Source: an uncultured Clostridia bacterium (GTDB lineage: Bacteria; Bacillota; Clostridia; UBA1381). Taken from it: a stretch of DNA of 62,386 nt. The DNA lies in NCBI GenBank assembly GCA_934463455.1, contig CAKSJU010000001.1, positions 1 to 62,386 on the forward strand, in the 5' to 3' direction. Below the pieces are notes generated by a model that saw only the letters and a program-made list of their open reading frames with translations, did no database searches and was not told the origin of the DNA. The position numbers and the translations under genes are program-made. Below are positions 25,430 through 35,181 of this stretch, piece by piece; within the stretch, counting starts at the first letter, position 1; each line of letters opens with the position of its first letter.

Positions 25430-27607
25430 ATGAAATTCGGAAAATGGATAACAGAAAAAAACGGGTGTGAAAGTCCTGTATTCAGAAAAAAGTTTTCGTG
25501 CGGTGATATAAAAAGCGCAGGCATTAAAATATGCGGCTTGGGTTGGTTTGAATTGTTTGTAAACGGGAAAAAGGTAACCGACGCATTGTTTACTCCTGCT
25601 GTTTCAACATATGAAAAATTGAACGGGCGGCAGCTTTTATATCCGCTTTCGGATGATTTTGTATCTCCGAGAATTTATTATTGCCGATATGATATAACAA
25701 AGTATTTGAAGAACGGGGAAAATTTAATATCCGTTCAGCTGGGCAACGGTTGGTATAATCAGACTCGAAGAGATGTCGAGGGCGATTTTTCCTACGGAAA
25801 GCCGAAGCTGCGGTTTTGTGCTGAAATTGAAAAGATAAACGGGGAAAAGCAAATCGTAATAAGCGATGAAACCGTTAAATGCAACGAAAGTGCGCTTGTG
25901 GAAAACAGCCTGTTTTTCGGTGAAAAATGGGATTTTTCAAAGCCGCATAATTACCATGATACGGATTTTGACGATTCTTCTTTTGAGAATGCGGTGTGTG
26001 CCGAACAACCTAAAGGCGAGCTTACCGAATTTGTATATCCGGAGGATAAGGTAATACGTACGATTGTTCCGAAATATCTTGGTATGTTCGAGGGAAAGCA
26101 TGTTTATGACGCAGGCGAAAATATATCCGGAGCGGTACGGCTTGATACCTTGTCGGATAAAGTAACAATTACTCATGCAGAGGAGATTTACGAAAACGGA
26201 GCTTTGAATTTCAGCTCATCCCTGAATGAGCAAATTCAAAAATGTGAATATATCGGAAAAGAAAAAAATGTCCATCCTCACTTTTCATGGCAGGGCTTCA
26301 GATATTTTGCGGTAGAGGGTGAAGCGGAAAATGTAGTTTGCGACGTTATACATACAGAGCTTAAAGAAACGGCGGATTTTTATTGCGAGGACGGAGTTAT
26401 AAATAAAATATATGAAATGTACAAACGCACTCAGCTGATGAATATACACGGATGTGTTCCGCTGGATTGCCCGCACAGGGAAAGACTCGGTTATACCGGA
26501 GACGGACAGATAACCTGCGAAACGGTTATGCACTTGTTCGACGCAAGGGGACTTTATAAAAAGTGGATGCAGGACATAGAGGATTGCAGTGACAGTATAA
26601 GCGGACATATTCAGCACAGCGCGCCGTTCGGAGGCGGCGGAGGAGGACCTGCCGGCTGGGGAGGTGCGGCTGTGGTTGTGCCTTACACGTATTATAAAAT
26701 GTACGGTGATGAAAATTTTGTGAAAAAATATCTTCACTGTATGACGCATTGGCTTGATTATATGGAATCAAGATGTGAAAACGGCTTGGTAACACATGAA
26801 GAAAAAGACGGATGGTGTCTGGGTGATTGGTGCTATTCGGGACGCGGAAGCGAAGAGGATATTCTTTCGCCGGAATATGTGAATACCGCATACCTCATTG
26901 AATTTTACGATAAAATCCTCGAATTGGACAGTGAAATAGGTCTCGGACTTCCGAAAAATGAATATAAAGCGAGAAAAGCACAGCATATAAGTGCGATTAC
27001 AGACAAATATTTTGATTCGGATACGGGCGATTTTTGCAAAAACTACAGGGGTGCAAATGTATTTGCGATATGTGCCGGATTGGGCGATGAAAGAACACTG
27101 AATAATTTGATTGATATGTACAGAAGCTTCGGCGGGCTTGACACCGGAATATTTGCAACCGAAAAGCTTATCGGTATATTAACCGAAAAAGGGTATTCCG
27201 AATTGGTTTATAATCTGCTCTCGTCCAAAAAAGCGGAGCATTCGTTTTATTATATGTACGAAAAAGGAGCAACAACCTTCTGGGAAAGCTGGGACGGAGG
27301 AGAAAGCCATAATCATCCGATGTTCGGAGGCTGCATGAAAGCCTTGTGGAAGTGCTTTTTGGGAATTAATCCGCAGGAGGCGGGATACAAAAAAGTTAAA
27401 ATTTCTCCGTGCAATGTAAAAGAACTCGGAAACTTCGGAGGTTATATCACAATAAACAAATCAAAGCTTTCGGTAAAACTGTCAAGAGGTGAAGAAAAAA
27501 TAAAAATACAGATTGAAATGCCGAAAAATATTGAGGGTATCTTATCTTTTGAAAATAAAAATATTAAATTGAAAGATGGGTTTAATGAAATTGTTTTTGA
27601 AGCGTAG
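25430..27607 (+). CDS. Alpha-L-rhamnosidase (GH78 family)
   Basis: 725 aa, no signal peptide, so probably cytoplasmic. N-terminal beta-sandwich domains include LFVNGKKVTDALFTP and QLGNGWYNQTR. The (alpha/alpha)6 barrel has the family signature DCPHRERLGYTGDGQ (346-360) with the acidic residues used to cleave terminal rhamnose. GATTFWESWDGG and a C-terminal beta domain match GH78. It fits degradation of rhamnogalacturonan or rhamnosides together with the beta-helix protein at 1.2 kb. AGGGAGAG precedes the ATG. Confidence 0.88.
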   Translation: MKFGKWITEKNGCESPVFRKKFSCGDIKSAGIKICGLGWFELFVNGKKVTDALFTPAVSTYEKLNGRQLLYPLSDDFVSPRIYYCRYDITKYLKNGENLISVQLGNGWYNQTRRDVEGDFSYGKPKLRFCAEIEKINGEKQIVISDETVKCNESALVENSLFFGEKWDFSKPHNYHDTDFDDSSFENAVCAEQPKGELTEFVYPEDKVIRTIVPKYLGMFEGKHVYDAGENISGAVRLDTLSDKVTITHAEEIYENGALNFSSSLNEQIQKCEYIGKEKNVHPHFSWQGFRYFAVEGEAENVVCDVIHTELKETADFYCEDGVINKIYEMYKRTQLMNIHGCVPLDCPHRERLGYTGDGQITCETVMHLFDARGLYKKWMQDIEDCSDSISGHIQHSAPFGGGGGGPAGWGGAAVVVPYTYYKMYGDENFVKKYLHCMTHWLDYMESRCENGLVTHEEKDGWCLGDWCYSGRGSEEDILSPEYVNTAYLIEFYDKILELDSEIGLGLPKNEYKARKAQHISAITDKYFDSDTGDFCKNYRGANVFAICAGLGDERTLNNLIDMYRSFGGLDTGIFATEKLIGILTEKGYSELVYNLLSSKKAEHSFYYMYEKGATTFWESWDGGESHNHPMFGGCMKALWKCFLGINPQEAGYKKVKISPCNVKELGNFGGYITINKSKLSVKLSRGEEKIKIQIEMPKNIEGILSFENKNIKLKDGFNEIVFEA

Positions 27608-27676
27608 CAGAATAAACAATAAATTAACTGTATGCCGGAAAAAACTTGTTAATACAAGAAATTTTTTCGTGCAGGC

Positions 27677-27705
27677 TTGAAATAGCGGGAAAAGTAATAT
27701 ATAAT
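27677..27705 (+). promoter_or_regulatory. Promoter of purF with leader hairpin
   Basis: TTGAAA (27677-27682), a 17-nt spacer and TATAAT (27700-27705). The short leader contains a 7-bp hairpin TATAGAC/GTCTATA at 27717-27741. Purine-riboswitch core sequences are absent. Confidence 0.75.
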
Positions 27706-27772
27706 TATATTGTAGGTATAGACTAAACTGTATTGTCTATAGGCTTTGGTTTGCGAATAAAGGAGTGGCATT

Positions 27773-29170
27773 GTGAGTTATACGGATAAAATGGGAGAAG
27801 AATGCGGAGTATTTGCGGTATACGACCCAAAAGGCGAGGTTGCACATACAACATATTATGCGCTTTATGCACTTCAGCACAGAGGTCAGGAAAGCTGCGG
27901 AATAGCGATAAACAACGGCGGAGACATATCGCAGTATAAAGATATGGGCTTGGTAAACGAAGTTTTCAATGAGAAAATACTTTCGGAAATGCAGGGAACT
28001 ATGGCTGTCGGGCATGTGCGTTATTCCACTACGGGACAATCAAGAAGAGAGAATGCACAGCCTCTTGTTATAAGATATATAAAAGGCAACCTTGCGCTTG
28101 CTCATAACGGAAACCTCTTAAACAGCGGAGAGCTTTGGCATGAATTGAGCAAAAACGGTGCTATATTTCAAACAACAACCGATACCGAGGCGATTGCATA
28201 TATGATTGCACGCGAGCGCGTGGAAGCGGGAAGCGTAGAAGCAGCGGTAGAACGCGCAATGTATCATCTCAAGGGTGCGTATTCTCTTATTGTGATGAGT
28301 GCAAAAAAGCTTATAGCAGTGCGTGACCCATGGGGTTTCAGGCCGCTTTCTGTAGGAAAGTGCGGAGATGCGATAATGTTTTCCTCGGAGACTTGCGCAT
28401 TTGACAGTATAGGTGCAGAATTTGTACGTGAATTGGAGCCGGGAGAAATAGTGGTTGTTGAAAACGGAAAGATGCGCACTATTGACACTCATATGAAAAA
28501 GGCGACATCAAATATGTGCATATTCGAGTATTTGTATTTTTCGCGCCCGGACAGCGTTGTGGCGGGACAAGTGGTGCATGATTCGAGAATGCTTGCCGGT
28601 GCCTATCTTTCAAAAGAACATCCTGTTGATGCGGATGTGGTTATAGGAGTTCCGGATTCCGGGATAAGCGCGGCTATGGGTTACAGTAAATGCTCGGGAA
28701 TACCTTACGGACTGGGATTTGTAAAAAATAAGTATATAGGAAGAACTTTTATTCAGCCGACTCAATCTATGCGTGAAAATTCAGTGAGAATAAAGCTGAA
28801 TGTATTAAAAAGTACGGTTGAGGGAAAGAGAGTTGTTATGGTTGACGATTCGATTGTGAGAGGAACTACTTCAAGACGAATTGTAAGCCTGCTGAGAAAA
28901 GCGGGAGCAACCGAAGTTCATGTCCGCTCCTCTGCACCGCCTTTTATGCATCCGTGCTTTTTCGGTACGGATGTTCCGTCTAAGGAAAATCTGATTGCAT
29001 GGAATCGTTCGAACAGCGAAATGTGTGATATGATTGGGGCGGACAGCTTGGGATTTTTAAGCCTTGAAGCTCTTATGAAAATTGCCCCGGAAGCGAAATG
29101 CGGATTTTGTACCGGATGCTTTACCGGAAAATATCCGATAGATGTATCGGAAAATAAAGATATGTTTTAG
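27773..29170 (+). CDS. purF: Amidophosphoribosyltransferase
   Basis: 465 aa. First step of purine synthesis: glutamine plus PRPP to phosphoribosylamine. A short propeptide ends before Cys11 in GEECGVFAVYD, the glutaminase nucleophile. The PRPP loop is VVMVDDSIVRGTTS. Iron-sulfur cysteines include CGFCTGC near the C-terminus, as in the Bacillus-type enzyme. The start is GTG, 7 nt after AAAGGAG. It is isolated from other pur genes. Confidence 0.96.
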   Translation: MSYTDKMGEECGVFAVYDPKGEVAHTTYYALYALQHRGQESCGIAINNGGDISQYKDMGLVNEVFNEKILSEMQGTMAVGHVRYSTTGQSRRENAQPLVIRYIKGNLALAHNGNLLNSGELWHELSKNGAIFQTTTDTEAIAYMIARERVEAGSVEAAVERAMYHLKGAYSLIVMSAKKLIAVRDPWGFRPLSVGKCGDAIMFSSETCAFDSIGAEFVRELEPGEIVVVENGKMRTIDTHMKKATSNMCIFEYLYFSRPDSVVAGQVVHDSRMLAGAYLSKEHPVDADVVIGVPDSGISAAMGYSKCSGIPYGLGFVKNKYIGRTFIQPTQSMRENSVRIKLNVLKSTVEGKRVVMVDDSIVRGTTSRRIVSLLRKAGATEVHVRSSAPPFMHPCFFGTDVPSKENLIAWNRSNSEMCDMIGADSLGFLSLEALMKIAPEAKCGFCTGCFTGKYPIDVSENKDMF

Positions 29171-29172
29171 AT

Positions 29173-29227
29173 AACAAATACGCCCTCATACAGACAAAAT
29201 TGTTTATATGAAGGCGTATTTGTTTTT
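29173..29227 (+). terminator. Terminator of purF
   Basis: AACAAATACGCC and GGCGTATTTGTT pair perfectly over 12 bp; the stem extends further with small bulges and ends in T5. Confidence 0.88.
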
Positions 29228-29241
29228 GCTGTATAGGAAAA

Positions 29242-29270
29242 TTGCGTTTTTTGAAAAAGTATGATATAAT
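29242..29270 (+). promoter_or_regulatory. Promoter of a candidate small RNA
   Basis: TTGCGT (29242-29247), a 17-nt spacer and a perfect TATAAT (29265-29270) with an upstream TG. No coding sequence follows before a terminator at 29408. Confidence 0.65.
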
Positions 29271-29276
29271 AGAAAA

Positions 29277-29408
29277 CAAGTCAAAAAAGGCATAACAAAA
29301 AGAGGTAGTGCAAATTATGACCGCACTTGCACAAGAGAGGGTCGAAATGAAATGACAGGGAAACAGACGTTCTCCATGAATTGCGAAGAATATGGAAACG
29401 TCTTTTTT
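29277..29408 (+). ncRNA. Candidate small RNA, about 130 nt, unknown class
   Basis: The transcript expected from the promoter at 29242 contains an internal stem GTGCAA/TTGCAC. It ends in an intrinsic terminator: AGACGTT (29365-29371) pairs with AACGTCT (29397-29403), an inner CCAT/ATGG follows, and T6 trails. No open frame with a ribosome binding site is evident. panT has its own promoter downstream, so this reads as a stand-alone RNA rather than a panT leader. I could not match it to a known riboswitch, 6S, SRP or tmRNA. Confidence 0.55.
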
Positions 29409-29471
29409 CGTTGATAACATATAAATCATAAAAAACAAAGAAATTTGATTTTTTTTTAGATAATATTGCTC

Positions 29472-29500
29472 TTGACACATTCCTATATTTTAGGTATAAT
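29472..29500 (+). promoter_or_regulatory. Promoter of panT-coaX
   Basis: Consensus TTGACA (29472-29477), a 17-nt spacer and TATAAT (29495-29500). Confidence 0.85.
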
Positions 29501-29573
29501 TTTAAAAGGATACAGTTTGTCCTATTTGAGAATATAATACTCGTTTAAAAGCGGGGGAACAGGAGATTTTATT

Positions 29574-30161
29574 ATGAACGAAACAAAAAACGGAATTTCC
29601 ACTCAATCTATCGTGCTTAGCGCGATTTTAACGGCGATTGTGGTTTTGCTTCAATTTATGGGCTCTTTTATACATTTGGGACCGTTTTCGGTCTCGCTTG
29701 TGCTGCTTCCTATAGTAATCGGCGCGGCAATCTGCGGCGTCGGAACGGGGGCATGGCTCGGCTTGGTATTCGGATTTGTAGTGCTTTTGAGCGGTGATGC
29801 GTCGGCATTCCTGGCGGTAAATGCACCGGGTACCATATTGACGGTACTGCTGAAAGGACTTGCGTGCGGAGCGGTTTCAGGACTTGTTTACAAGCTTATC
29901 GAGCCGAAAAACAGATATGCCGCAACAGCTGCTGCTGCGGTTGTTTGTCCGATTGTAAACACCGGGATATTTTTGATAGGATGTTTTTTGTTTTTTATGA
30001 ATACCATAACCGAATGGGCAGCCGGAACGGGATTCGGAGAGGATGTAGGTAAATATATTCTTTTCGTGATTGTCGGCGGAAATTTTTTGTTCGAATTTAT
30101 TTTAAATATTGTTATCAGCCCGGTAATTGTACGTCTTATAAATATCCGAGAAAAAGGCTGA
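29574..30161 (+). CDS. panT: ECF transporter substrate-binding subunit, probably pantothenate (PanT-like)
   Basis: 195 aa, about five or six membrane helices, with the S-component N-terminus STQSIVLSAILTAIVVLLQF and a Gly/Ala-rich core. The next gene 25 nt on is pantothenate kinase, so pantothenate is the likely substrate (inference from context). It would use the shared EcfA1-EcfA2-EcfT energizing unit at 31.9 kb. Specificity cannot be read from sequence alone. Confidence 0.7.
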   Translation: MNETKNGISTQSIVLSAILTAIVVLLQFMGSFIHLGPFSVSLVLLPIVIGAAICGVGTGAWLGLVFGFVVLLSGDASAFLAVNAPGTILTVLLKGLACGAVSGLVYKLIEPKNRYAATAAAAVVCPIVNTGIFLIGCFLFFMNTITEWAAGTGFGEDVGKYILFVIVGGNFLFEFILNIVISPVIVRLINIREKG

Positions 30162-30186
30162 TAAAAAACGGAGGAATACAAAAGCT

Positions 30187-30951
30187 ATGATACTCGCTCT
30201 TGATGTCGGAAACACAAATATTGTTCTCGGCTGTATTGATGATAAAAATATATACTTTGAAGGAAGAGTTGCAACCGATTTAAACAAAACCGAAATGGAA
30301 TATGCGGTCATGTTCAAAAATATTCTTGATATTTATGATGTTGACCAGACATTGCTCGAGGGAGCAATTATTTCGTCGGTTGTACCGCCGCTTAATACGG
30401 CTCTTTCACGCGCGGTGCATGCTGTTACCGGATTTGAACCGATTGAAGTGAACATTCACAAAAATACGGGCTTGAAGATAGACGTTGACAATGCCGACGA
30501 AATAGGAAACGACCTTATAGTTGCGACAGTTGCGGCAATGGCGGAATTTAAGCCGCCGATGACCATAATAGATATGGGTACGGCAACCACGTTTTGGGTA
30601 ATAGATAAAGACGGAACTCCGTGCGGCGGAGCTTTTATGCCGGGTGTGAAAATATCGCAGGAGGCTCTTTCGGGACGCACTTCACAGCTGCCGAGCATAA
30701 GCTTTTCGGGAATGAAAAGCGTTATAGGCAGAAACACCGTCGATTGTATGAAAAGCGGTATGATATACGGAACAGCCGCGATGATTGACGGCATGATAGA
30801 AAGAATTGACGATGAAATCGGCGCAAAAACAACGGTCATAGCTACCGGCGGCTTGGCGGGCGGAATAATTCCTTATTGCAAAAAAGAAATTATTTACCGT
30901 GATGATTTGCTGATTCGAGGGTTGTGGATAATATATGAGAAAAACAAATAG
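30187..30951 (+). CDS. coaX: Type III pantothenate kinase
   Basis: 254 aa. First step of coenzyme A synthesis. MILALDVGNTNIVLG supplies the phosphate-binding Asp and NT motif; IIDMGTATTFWVID and GGAFMPGVKIS are conserved CoaX blocks. CoaX is insensitive to CoA feedback and needs a monovalent cation. GGAGG lies upstream of the ATG. Confidence 0.95.
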   Translation: MILALDVGNTNIVLGCIDDKNIYFEGRVATDLNKTEMEYAVMFKNILDIYDVDQTLLEGAIISSVVPPLNTALSRAVHAVTGFEPIEVNIHKNTGLKIDVDNADEIGNDLIVATVAAMAEFKPPMTIIDMGTATTFWVIDKDGTPCGGAFMPGVKISQEALSGRTSQLPSISFSGMKSVIGRNTVDCMKSGMIYGTAAMIDGMIERIDDEIGAKTTVIATGGLAGGIIPYCKKEIIYRDDLLIRGLWIIYEKNK

Positions 30952-30971
30952 ACGGGATTGATTAATAAAAT

Positions 30972-31841
30972 ATGTGGATTGCTGATAAATGGACAGATTA
31001 CCGTCTTTTGGATTCGGCGGGAGGAGAAAAGCTTGAATACTGGGGGAGCATACTTTTAAGGCGTCCCGACCCGCAGGCAATATGGACGGAAAAGTCAGAA
31101 AAAAAGCTATGGGATAAAACCGACGCATGGTATCACAGGAGTAATTCAGGCGGAGGTCACTGGCAGTTTTTTAACAAAAAAATGCCGCAAAGCTGGACAG
31201 TTAACTACAGAGAGCTTACATTTAACATTAAACCCATGGGCTTTAAGCATACCGGGCTGTTCCCGGAGCAGGCGGTAAACTGGGACTGGTTTTCCGAGCT
31301 TATAAAAAATGCAAAAAGACCGATAAAGGTGCTTAATCTTTTTGCTTATACCGGAGGAGCTACCACGGCGGCACTTTCGGCAGGTGCGGAGGTTGTTCAT
31401 GTTGACGCGTCAAAAGGCATGGTAACCTGGGCAAAGGAAAATGTTATTGCTTCCGGCCTGGGAGAAAAACCGGTAAGATATATAGTAGACGACGTGGTAA
31501 AATTCGTTAAAAGAGAAATAAGACGCGGCAAAAAATATGACGCGGTTATAATGGACCCGCCATCCTACGGAAGAGGACCTAACGGAGAAATGTGGAAAAT
31601 TGAAAATGAGCTTTATCCGCTCATTGAAGATTGCATGACTGTTTTGTCGGATGACCCGCTTTTCTTTTTGATTAACTCATATACTACGGGATTGAGCTGC
31701 ACAATTTTGAATAATGTGCTTAATTATACGTTGGTGAAAAAATACGGAGGAATTTCCGAAACCGACGAAATAGGACTTAAGATGATTTCGAACGGCATGG
31801 TGCTGCCTTGCGGAATATCGGCTCGGTGGAGCAAAAGATAA
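30972..31841 (+). CDS. Class I SAM-dependent methyltransferase (RlmI/RlmK-like)
   Basis: 289 aa. Motif I is VLNLFAYTGGATTAAL, the acidic ribose-binding residue lies in VVHVDASKGMV, and motif IV is VIMDPPSYGRG, typical of C5-cytosine or guanine-N2 rRNA methyltransferases. No PUA domain is present at the N-terminus, unlike RlmI. It follows coaX by 20 nt with a weak ribosome binding site. The target base is unknown. Confidence 0.8.
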   Translation: MWIADKWTDYRLLDSAGGEKLEYWGSILLRRPDPQAIWTEKSEKKLWDKTDAWYHRSNSGGGHWQFFNKKMPQSWTVNYRELTFNIKPMGFKHTGLFPEQAVNWDWFSELIKNAKRPIKVLNLFAYTGGATTAALSAGAEVVHVDASKGMVTWAKENVIASGLGEKPVRYIVDDVVKFVKREIRRGKKYDAVIMDPPSYGRGPNGEMWKIENELYPLIEDCMTVLSDDPLFFLINSYTTGLSCTILNNVLNYTLVKKYGGISETDEIGLKMISNGMVLPCGISARWSKR

Positions 31842-31903
31842 CCTGAGTACAAATGCTTCTTGTAAATAAAGAAACATTGCTTCAATTTTAAAGGAAGATA
31901 GAA

Positions 31904-32755
31904 ATGATAAAAACCGAAAATCTGACATACTCTTATAAAACAGAGGATGACAGTAACCAAAAGCTTGTTTTGGACAATTTGAATATAGAAATAGAAGACG
32001 GAAGCTTTGTTGCGGTACTTGGGCATAACGGCTCGGGAAAATCCACTCTTGCAAAGCACATGAATGCGATTTTGCTGCCGGTCGGCGGAAGAGTTATTGT
32101 GTTCGGCATGGACACGGCAGATGAAAACCTTTTGTACGATATAAGAAGCTCGGTAGGTATGGTTTTTCAAAATCCGGATAATCAGATTGTTACTTCCGTA
32201 GTTGAGGATGAAGTGGCATTTGCTCCGGAAAATCTGGGCACAGAGCCGAAAGAAATAAGACGAAGAGTGGATGAAGCACTTGAAATTGTCGGAATGTCGG
32301 AATACAAAAACGCTTCTCCGTCAAAGCTGTCCGGCGGTCAGAAACAGAGGATTGCCATAGCTTCGGCACTGGCAATGGAGCCGCGGTGCATAGTTTTGGA
32401 CGAGCCTACCGCAATGCTTGACCCGAGAGGCAGGCAGGAAATAATGGCGACGGTGCACAGGCTAAACAAAGAAAAGAAAATGACGGTTGTTCTTATTACT
32501 CATTACATGGATGAAGCCGCACAGGCAGACCGTGTTATAGTAATGAAAAAGGGCAGCGTTGTATTTGACGATATACCGGAAAAGGTATTTTCACATGTTG
32601 AGGAAATAAAAGAGATAGGATTGGACGTGCCGCAGGTTACCGAGCTTATGTATCTTTTAAGAAAAGACGGAATTGATTTGCCGGATGATATAATTTCAAT
32701 TGACAAAGGTGTGGCAGTATTGTATGATATATTAAAAACGGATGGGAAAGGATGA
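31904..32755 (+). CDS. ecfA1: ECF transporter ATPase EcfA1
   Basis: 283 aa ABC ATPase. Walker A GHNGSGKST, Q-loop VFQNPDNQIV, signature LSGGQKQR, Walker B CIVLDEPTAMLD and the switch His in ITHYMDE. It energises vitamin import with EcfA2, EcfT and exchangeable S subunits such as the RibU- and PanT-like proteins in this window. Confidence 0.95.
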   Translation: MIKTENLTYSYKTEDDSNQKLVLDNLNIEIEDGSFVAVLGHNGSGKSTLAKHMNAILLPVGGRVIVFGMDTADENLLYDIRSSVGMVFQNPDNQIVTSVVEDEVAFAPENLGTEPKEIRRRVDEALEIVGMSEYKNASPSKLSGGQKQRIAIASALAMEPRCIVLDEPTAMLDPRGRQEIMATVHRLNKEKKMTVVLITHYMDEAAQADRVIVMKKGSVVFDDIPEKVFSHVEEIKEIGLDVPQVTELMYLLRKDGIDLPDDIISIDKGVAVLYDILKTDGKG

Positions 32756-32762
32756 ATGGTTG

Positions 32763-33623
32763 ATGATTAGGACGGAAAATCTTAATTTTGTATATCAATC
32801 GGATATGCCTTTTTCCACGGCAGCGCTTCATAATGTTAATATAGAAATAAAAGACGGAAGCTTTACCGCTTTAATAGGACATACAGGCTCCGGAAAATCC
32901 ACACTTATACAGACTTTTAATGCTCTTATAAAACCGACATCGGGCAGAATATATGTCGATGATTACGATGTTTGCGCGGAAAATGCCGATTTGAAAGAAA
33001 TAAGGAAAAAAGTGGGACTTGTTTTCCAATATCCCGAGCATCAGCTTTTTGAGGAAACAGTTGAAAAAGATATTGCTTTCGGACCTAAGAATATGGGCTT
33101 TTCAGAAGAAGAAATCATGCAAAAGGTAAAAAAAGCGGCAAAGGATGTCGGATTGGCTGATGAACTGCTGAAAAAATCACCTTTTGAGCTTTCGGGCGGA
33201 CAGCGCAGAAGAGCGGCGATTGCGGGGGTGCTTGCAACAGAGCCGAAAATATTGATACTTGACGAGCCGATGGCGGGACTTGACCCGCACGGCAGAGATG
33301 AGCTTATAAAGCTGTTAAAGGATATTCACCGCAAAGATGAAGAAAAAACCATTATTTTTGTTTCGCACAGCATGGAGGATGTGGCAAAGCTTGCGGAAAA
33401 TGTAATAGTTTTGAACAAGGGTGAAGTTTTTGCTTCGGGGAGTGTTCGGGAAGTTTTTTCAAAAGGCACCGAGCTTATGAAAATAGGCTTGAATGTTCCG
33501 GAAATAACTCGGCTTATCATTAAATTAAGGGAAAAAGGCATTGATTTGCCGACGGATATATATACCGTAGAAGCCGCAGAAGCAATAATAAAAGAAAAAA
33601 TTTCAGGGGGTAAAAATGCTTAA
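32763..33623 (+). CDS. ecfA2: ECF transporter ATPase EcfA2
   Basis: 286 aa ABC ATPase with GHTGSGKST, VFQYPEHQLFEETVEKDI, LSGGQRRR and ILILDEPMAGLD. GAAAGGA lies 10 nt before the ATG at 32763, just after the ecfA1 stop; upstream in-frame codons from 32742 are rejected. It overlaps ecfT by 8 nt. Confidence 0.95.
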   Translation: MIRTENLNFVYQSDMPFSTAALHNVNIEIKDGSFTALIGHTGSGKSTLIQTFNALIKPTSGRIYVDDYDVCAENADLKEIRKKVGLVFQYPEHQLFEETVEKDIAFGPKNMGFSEEEIMQKVKKAAKDVGLADELLKKSPFELSGGQRRRAAIAGVLATEPKILILDEPMAGLDPHGRDELIKLLKDIHRKDEEKTIIFVSHSMEDVAKLAENVIVLNKGEVFASGSVREVFSKGTELMKIGLNVPEITRLIIKLREKGIDLPTDIYTVEAAEAIIKEKISGGKNA

Positions 33624-34431
33624 AGATATAACAATAGGTCAGTATGTTGATACAAATTCAATTATTCATAAGCTTGACCCGAGAACAAAAATATTGCTGC
33701 TTTTTGTATTTTTGGTTGTGCTGTTTTCGACAGCAAACCCTGTAGGCTATGTTATATTGGCGGCATTTACCTTTTTGGTTGTAATATTGAGCAAAATCCC
33801 CATAAAATATATACTTCGCGGTATGAAAGCGATTATGTTTATTTTGGTTTTCACAATGATGCTTAATTTGTTTGTGACTCCGGGCAGAATTGTTTGGAGC
33901 ATGAAAATACTTCCGTCATGGACTGTTGAAATAACGGCGGAGGGAATAAAAATGGCAATTCTTTTATTTTTCAGATTGCTGTTTTTGGTAGTGATGTCAT
34001 CACTTTTAACGCTCACAACATCGCCTGTCAGCTTGACGGACGGTATAGAAAAGCTGTTAAAACCGTTTGAAATAATAAAAGTCCCGGCACATGAAATAGC
34101 TATGATGATGACTATAGCAATAAGATTTATTCCGACTCTTGCGGAGGAAGCCGATAAAATAATGAAAGCTCAAATGGCAAGAGGTGCGGATTTTTCGAGC
34201 GGTAATATTATAAACCGAACAAAAGCGCTTCTGCCGCTTTTGGTGCCGCTTTTCGTAAGTGCTTTCAGACGTGCGGACGACCTTGCCACCGCTATGGATG
34301 CAAGATGCTATCACGGTGGGAAAAATCGTACGCGAATGAAAGAAATTAAAATGAGCAGGATTGACCTTGCTGCGGCATTGTGCATGGCAGGTTTATGTGT
34401 TTTGGTATTTTTTGCGGATAAAATAGTATAA
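33616..34431 (+). CDS. ecfT: ECF transporter transmembrane subunit EcfT
   Basis: 271 aa. Several membrane helices and the two coupling Ala-Arg-Gly motifs expected in EcfT: MARGADF and, in diverged form, MDARCYHGG. It begins GQYVDTNSIIHKLDPRTKI, the usual N-terminus. It transmits ATP hydrolysis to the S component. Confidence 0.95.
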   Translation: MLKDITIGQYVDTNSIIHKLDPRTKILLLFVFLVVLFSTANPVGYVILAAFTFLVVILSKIPIKYILRGMKAIMFILVFTMMLNLFVTPGRIVWSMKILPSWTVEITAEGIKMAILLFFRLLFLVVMSSLLTLTTSPVSLTDGIEKLLKPFEIIKVPAHEIAMMMTIAIRFIPTLAEEADKIMKAQMARGADFSSGNIINRTKALLPLLVPLFVSAFRRADDLATAMDARCYHGGKNRTRMKEIKMSRIDLAAALCMAGLCVLVFFADKIV

Positions 34432-34446
34432 GCCGGAGGGGATATT

Positions 34447-35181
34447 TTGAAAAATATAAAATTAACCCTGCTATTTGACGGAGCGAACTATCACGGATGG
34501 CAAATACAGAAAAACGGTATCACAATTCAGGAAATAATGGAGAATACCGTTTCGAAAATTGTCGGCTGCAAGACGCATGTGGTAGGCTGCGGACGTACCG
34601 ACGCGGGAGTTCATGCAAAGGGATTTGTATGTAATTTTACTGCAGATACAGACATTCCGGGCGATAAATTTTTCTATGCCTTAAACTCGCGCTTGCCAAA
34701 GGATATTATCTGCATAAATTCAAAAGAGGTTTCCGAGAACTTTCACTCAAAGAAATCGTGCATAAAAAAAACATACTCGTATTATATAACAAACGGGAAA
34801 TTCCCGGATATATTTAATCATTCGTGGCATTATCCGCATCCTTTGGATATTGACAAAATGAACAAGGCAGCAAGGGCTTTTTTGGGAACACATGATTTTG
34901 TGGGATTTGCGGCAAGCGGTTTTACGGTAAAAACCACTGTCAGGACAATATATGCCCTGGAAGTATCGAGAAATGAAGAGCTTGTAAGAATAGACGTAAC
35001 AGGAAACGGATTTTTATATAATATGGTAAGGATAATTGCCGGAACACTTGCTTTTGTCGGTTCGGGAAAAATAAATCCCGAAGAAATGCAGGATATAATT
35101 GCTTCGCGCGACAGAACGCGTGCGGGAATGACTGCTCCGGCTGACGGATTGTTTTTATCGGAGGTTTTTTATGAAGAATAA
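34447..35181 (+). CDS. truA: tRNA pseudouridine(38-40) synthase
   Basis: 244 aa. The catalytic Asp is in GCGRTDAGVHAKG; FDGANYHGWQIQ and the C-terminal GNGFLYNMVRI are conserved. The start is TTG, 5 nt after GGAGGGG. Its place after ecfT is the common Firmicutes order. Confidence 0.96.
   Translation: MKNIKLTLLFDGANYHGWQIQKNGITIQEIMENTVSKIVGCKTHVVGCGRTDAGVHAKGFVCNFTADTDIPGDKFFYALNSRLPKDIICINSKEVSENFHSKKSCIKKTYSYYITNGKFPDIFNHSWHYPHPLDIDKMNKAARAFLGTHDFVGFAASGFTVKTTVRTIYALEVSRNEELVRIDVTGNGFLYNMVRIIAGTLAFVGSGKINPEEMQDIIASRDRTRAGMTAPADGLFLSEVFYEE

Noticed and set aside
27608..27772. Purine riboswitch in the purF leader
   Set aside because: Only a 7-bp hairpin is present; the conserved purine-aptamer core sequences are missing and the leader is too short.
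29277..29408. Lysine or preQ1 riboswitch identity for the RNA near panT
   Set aside because: Short resemblances only; the RNA ends in its own terminator before a separate panT promoter.
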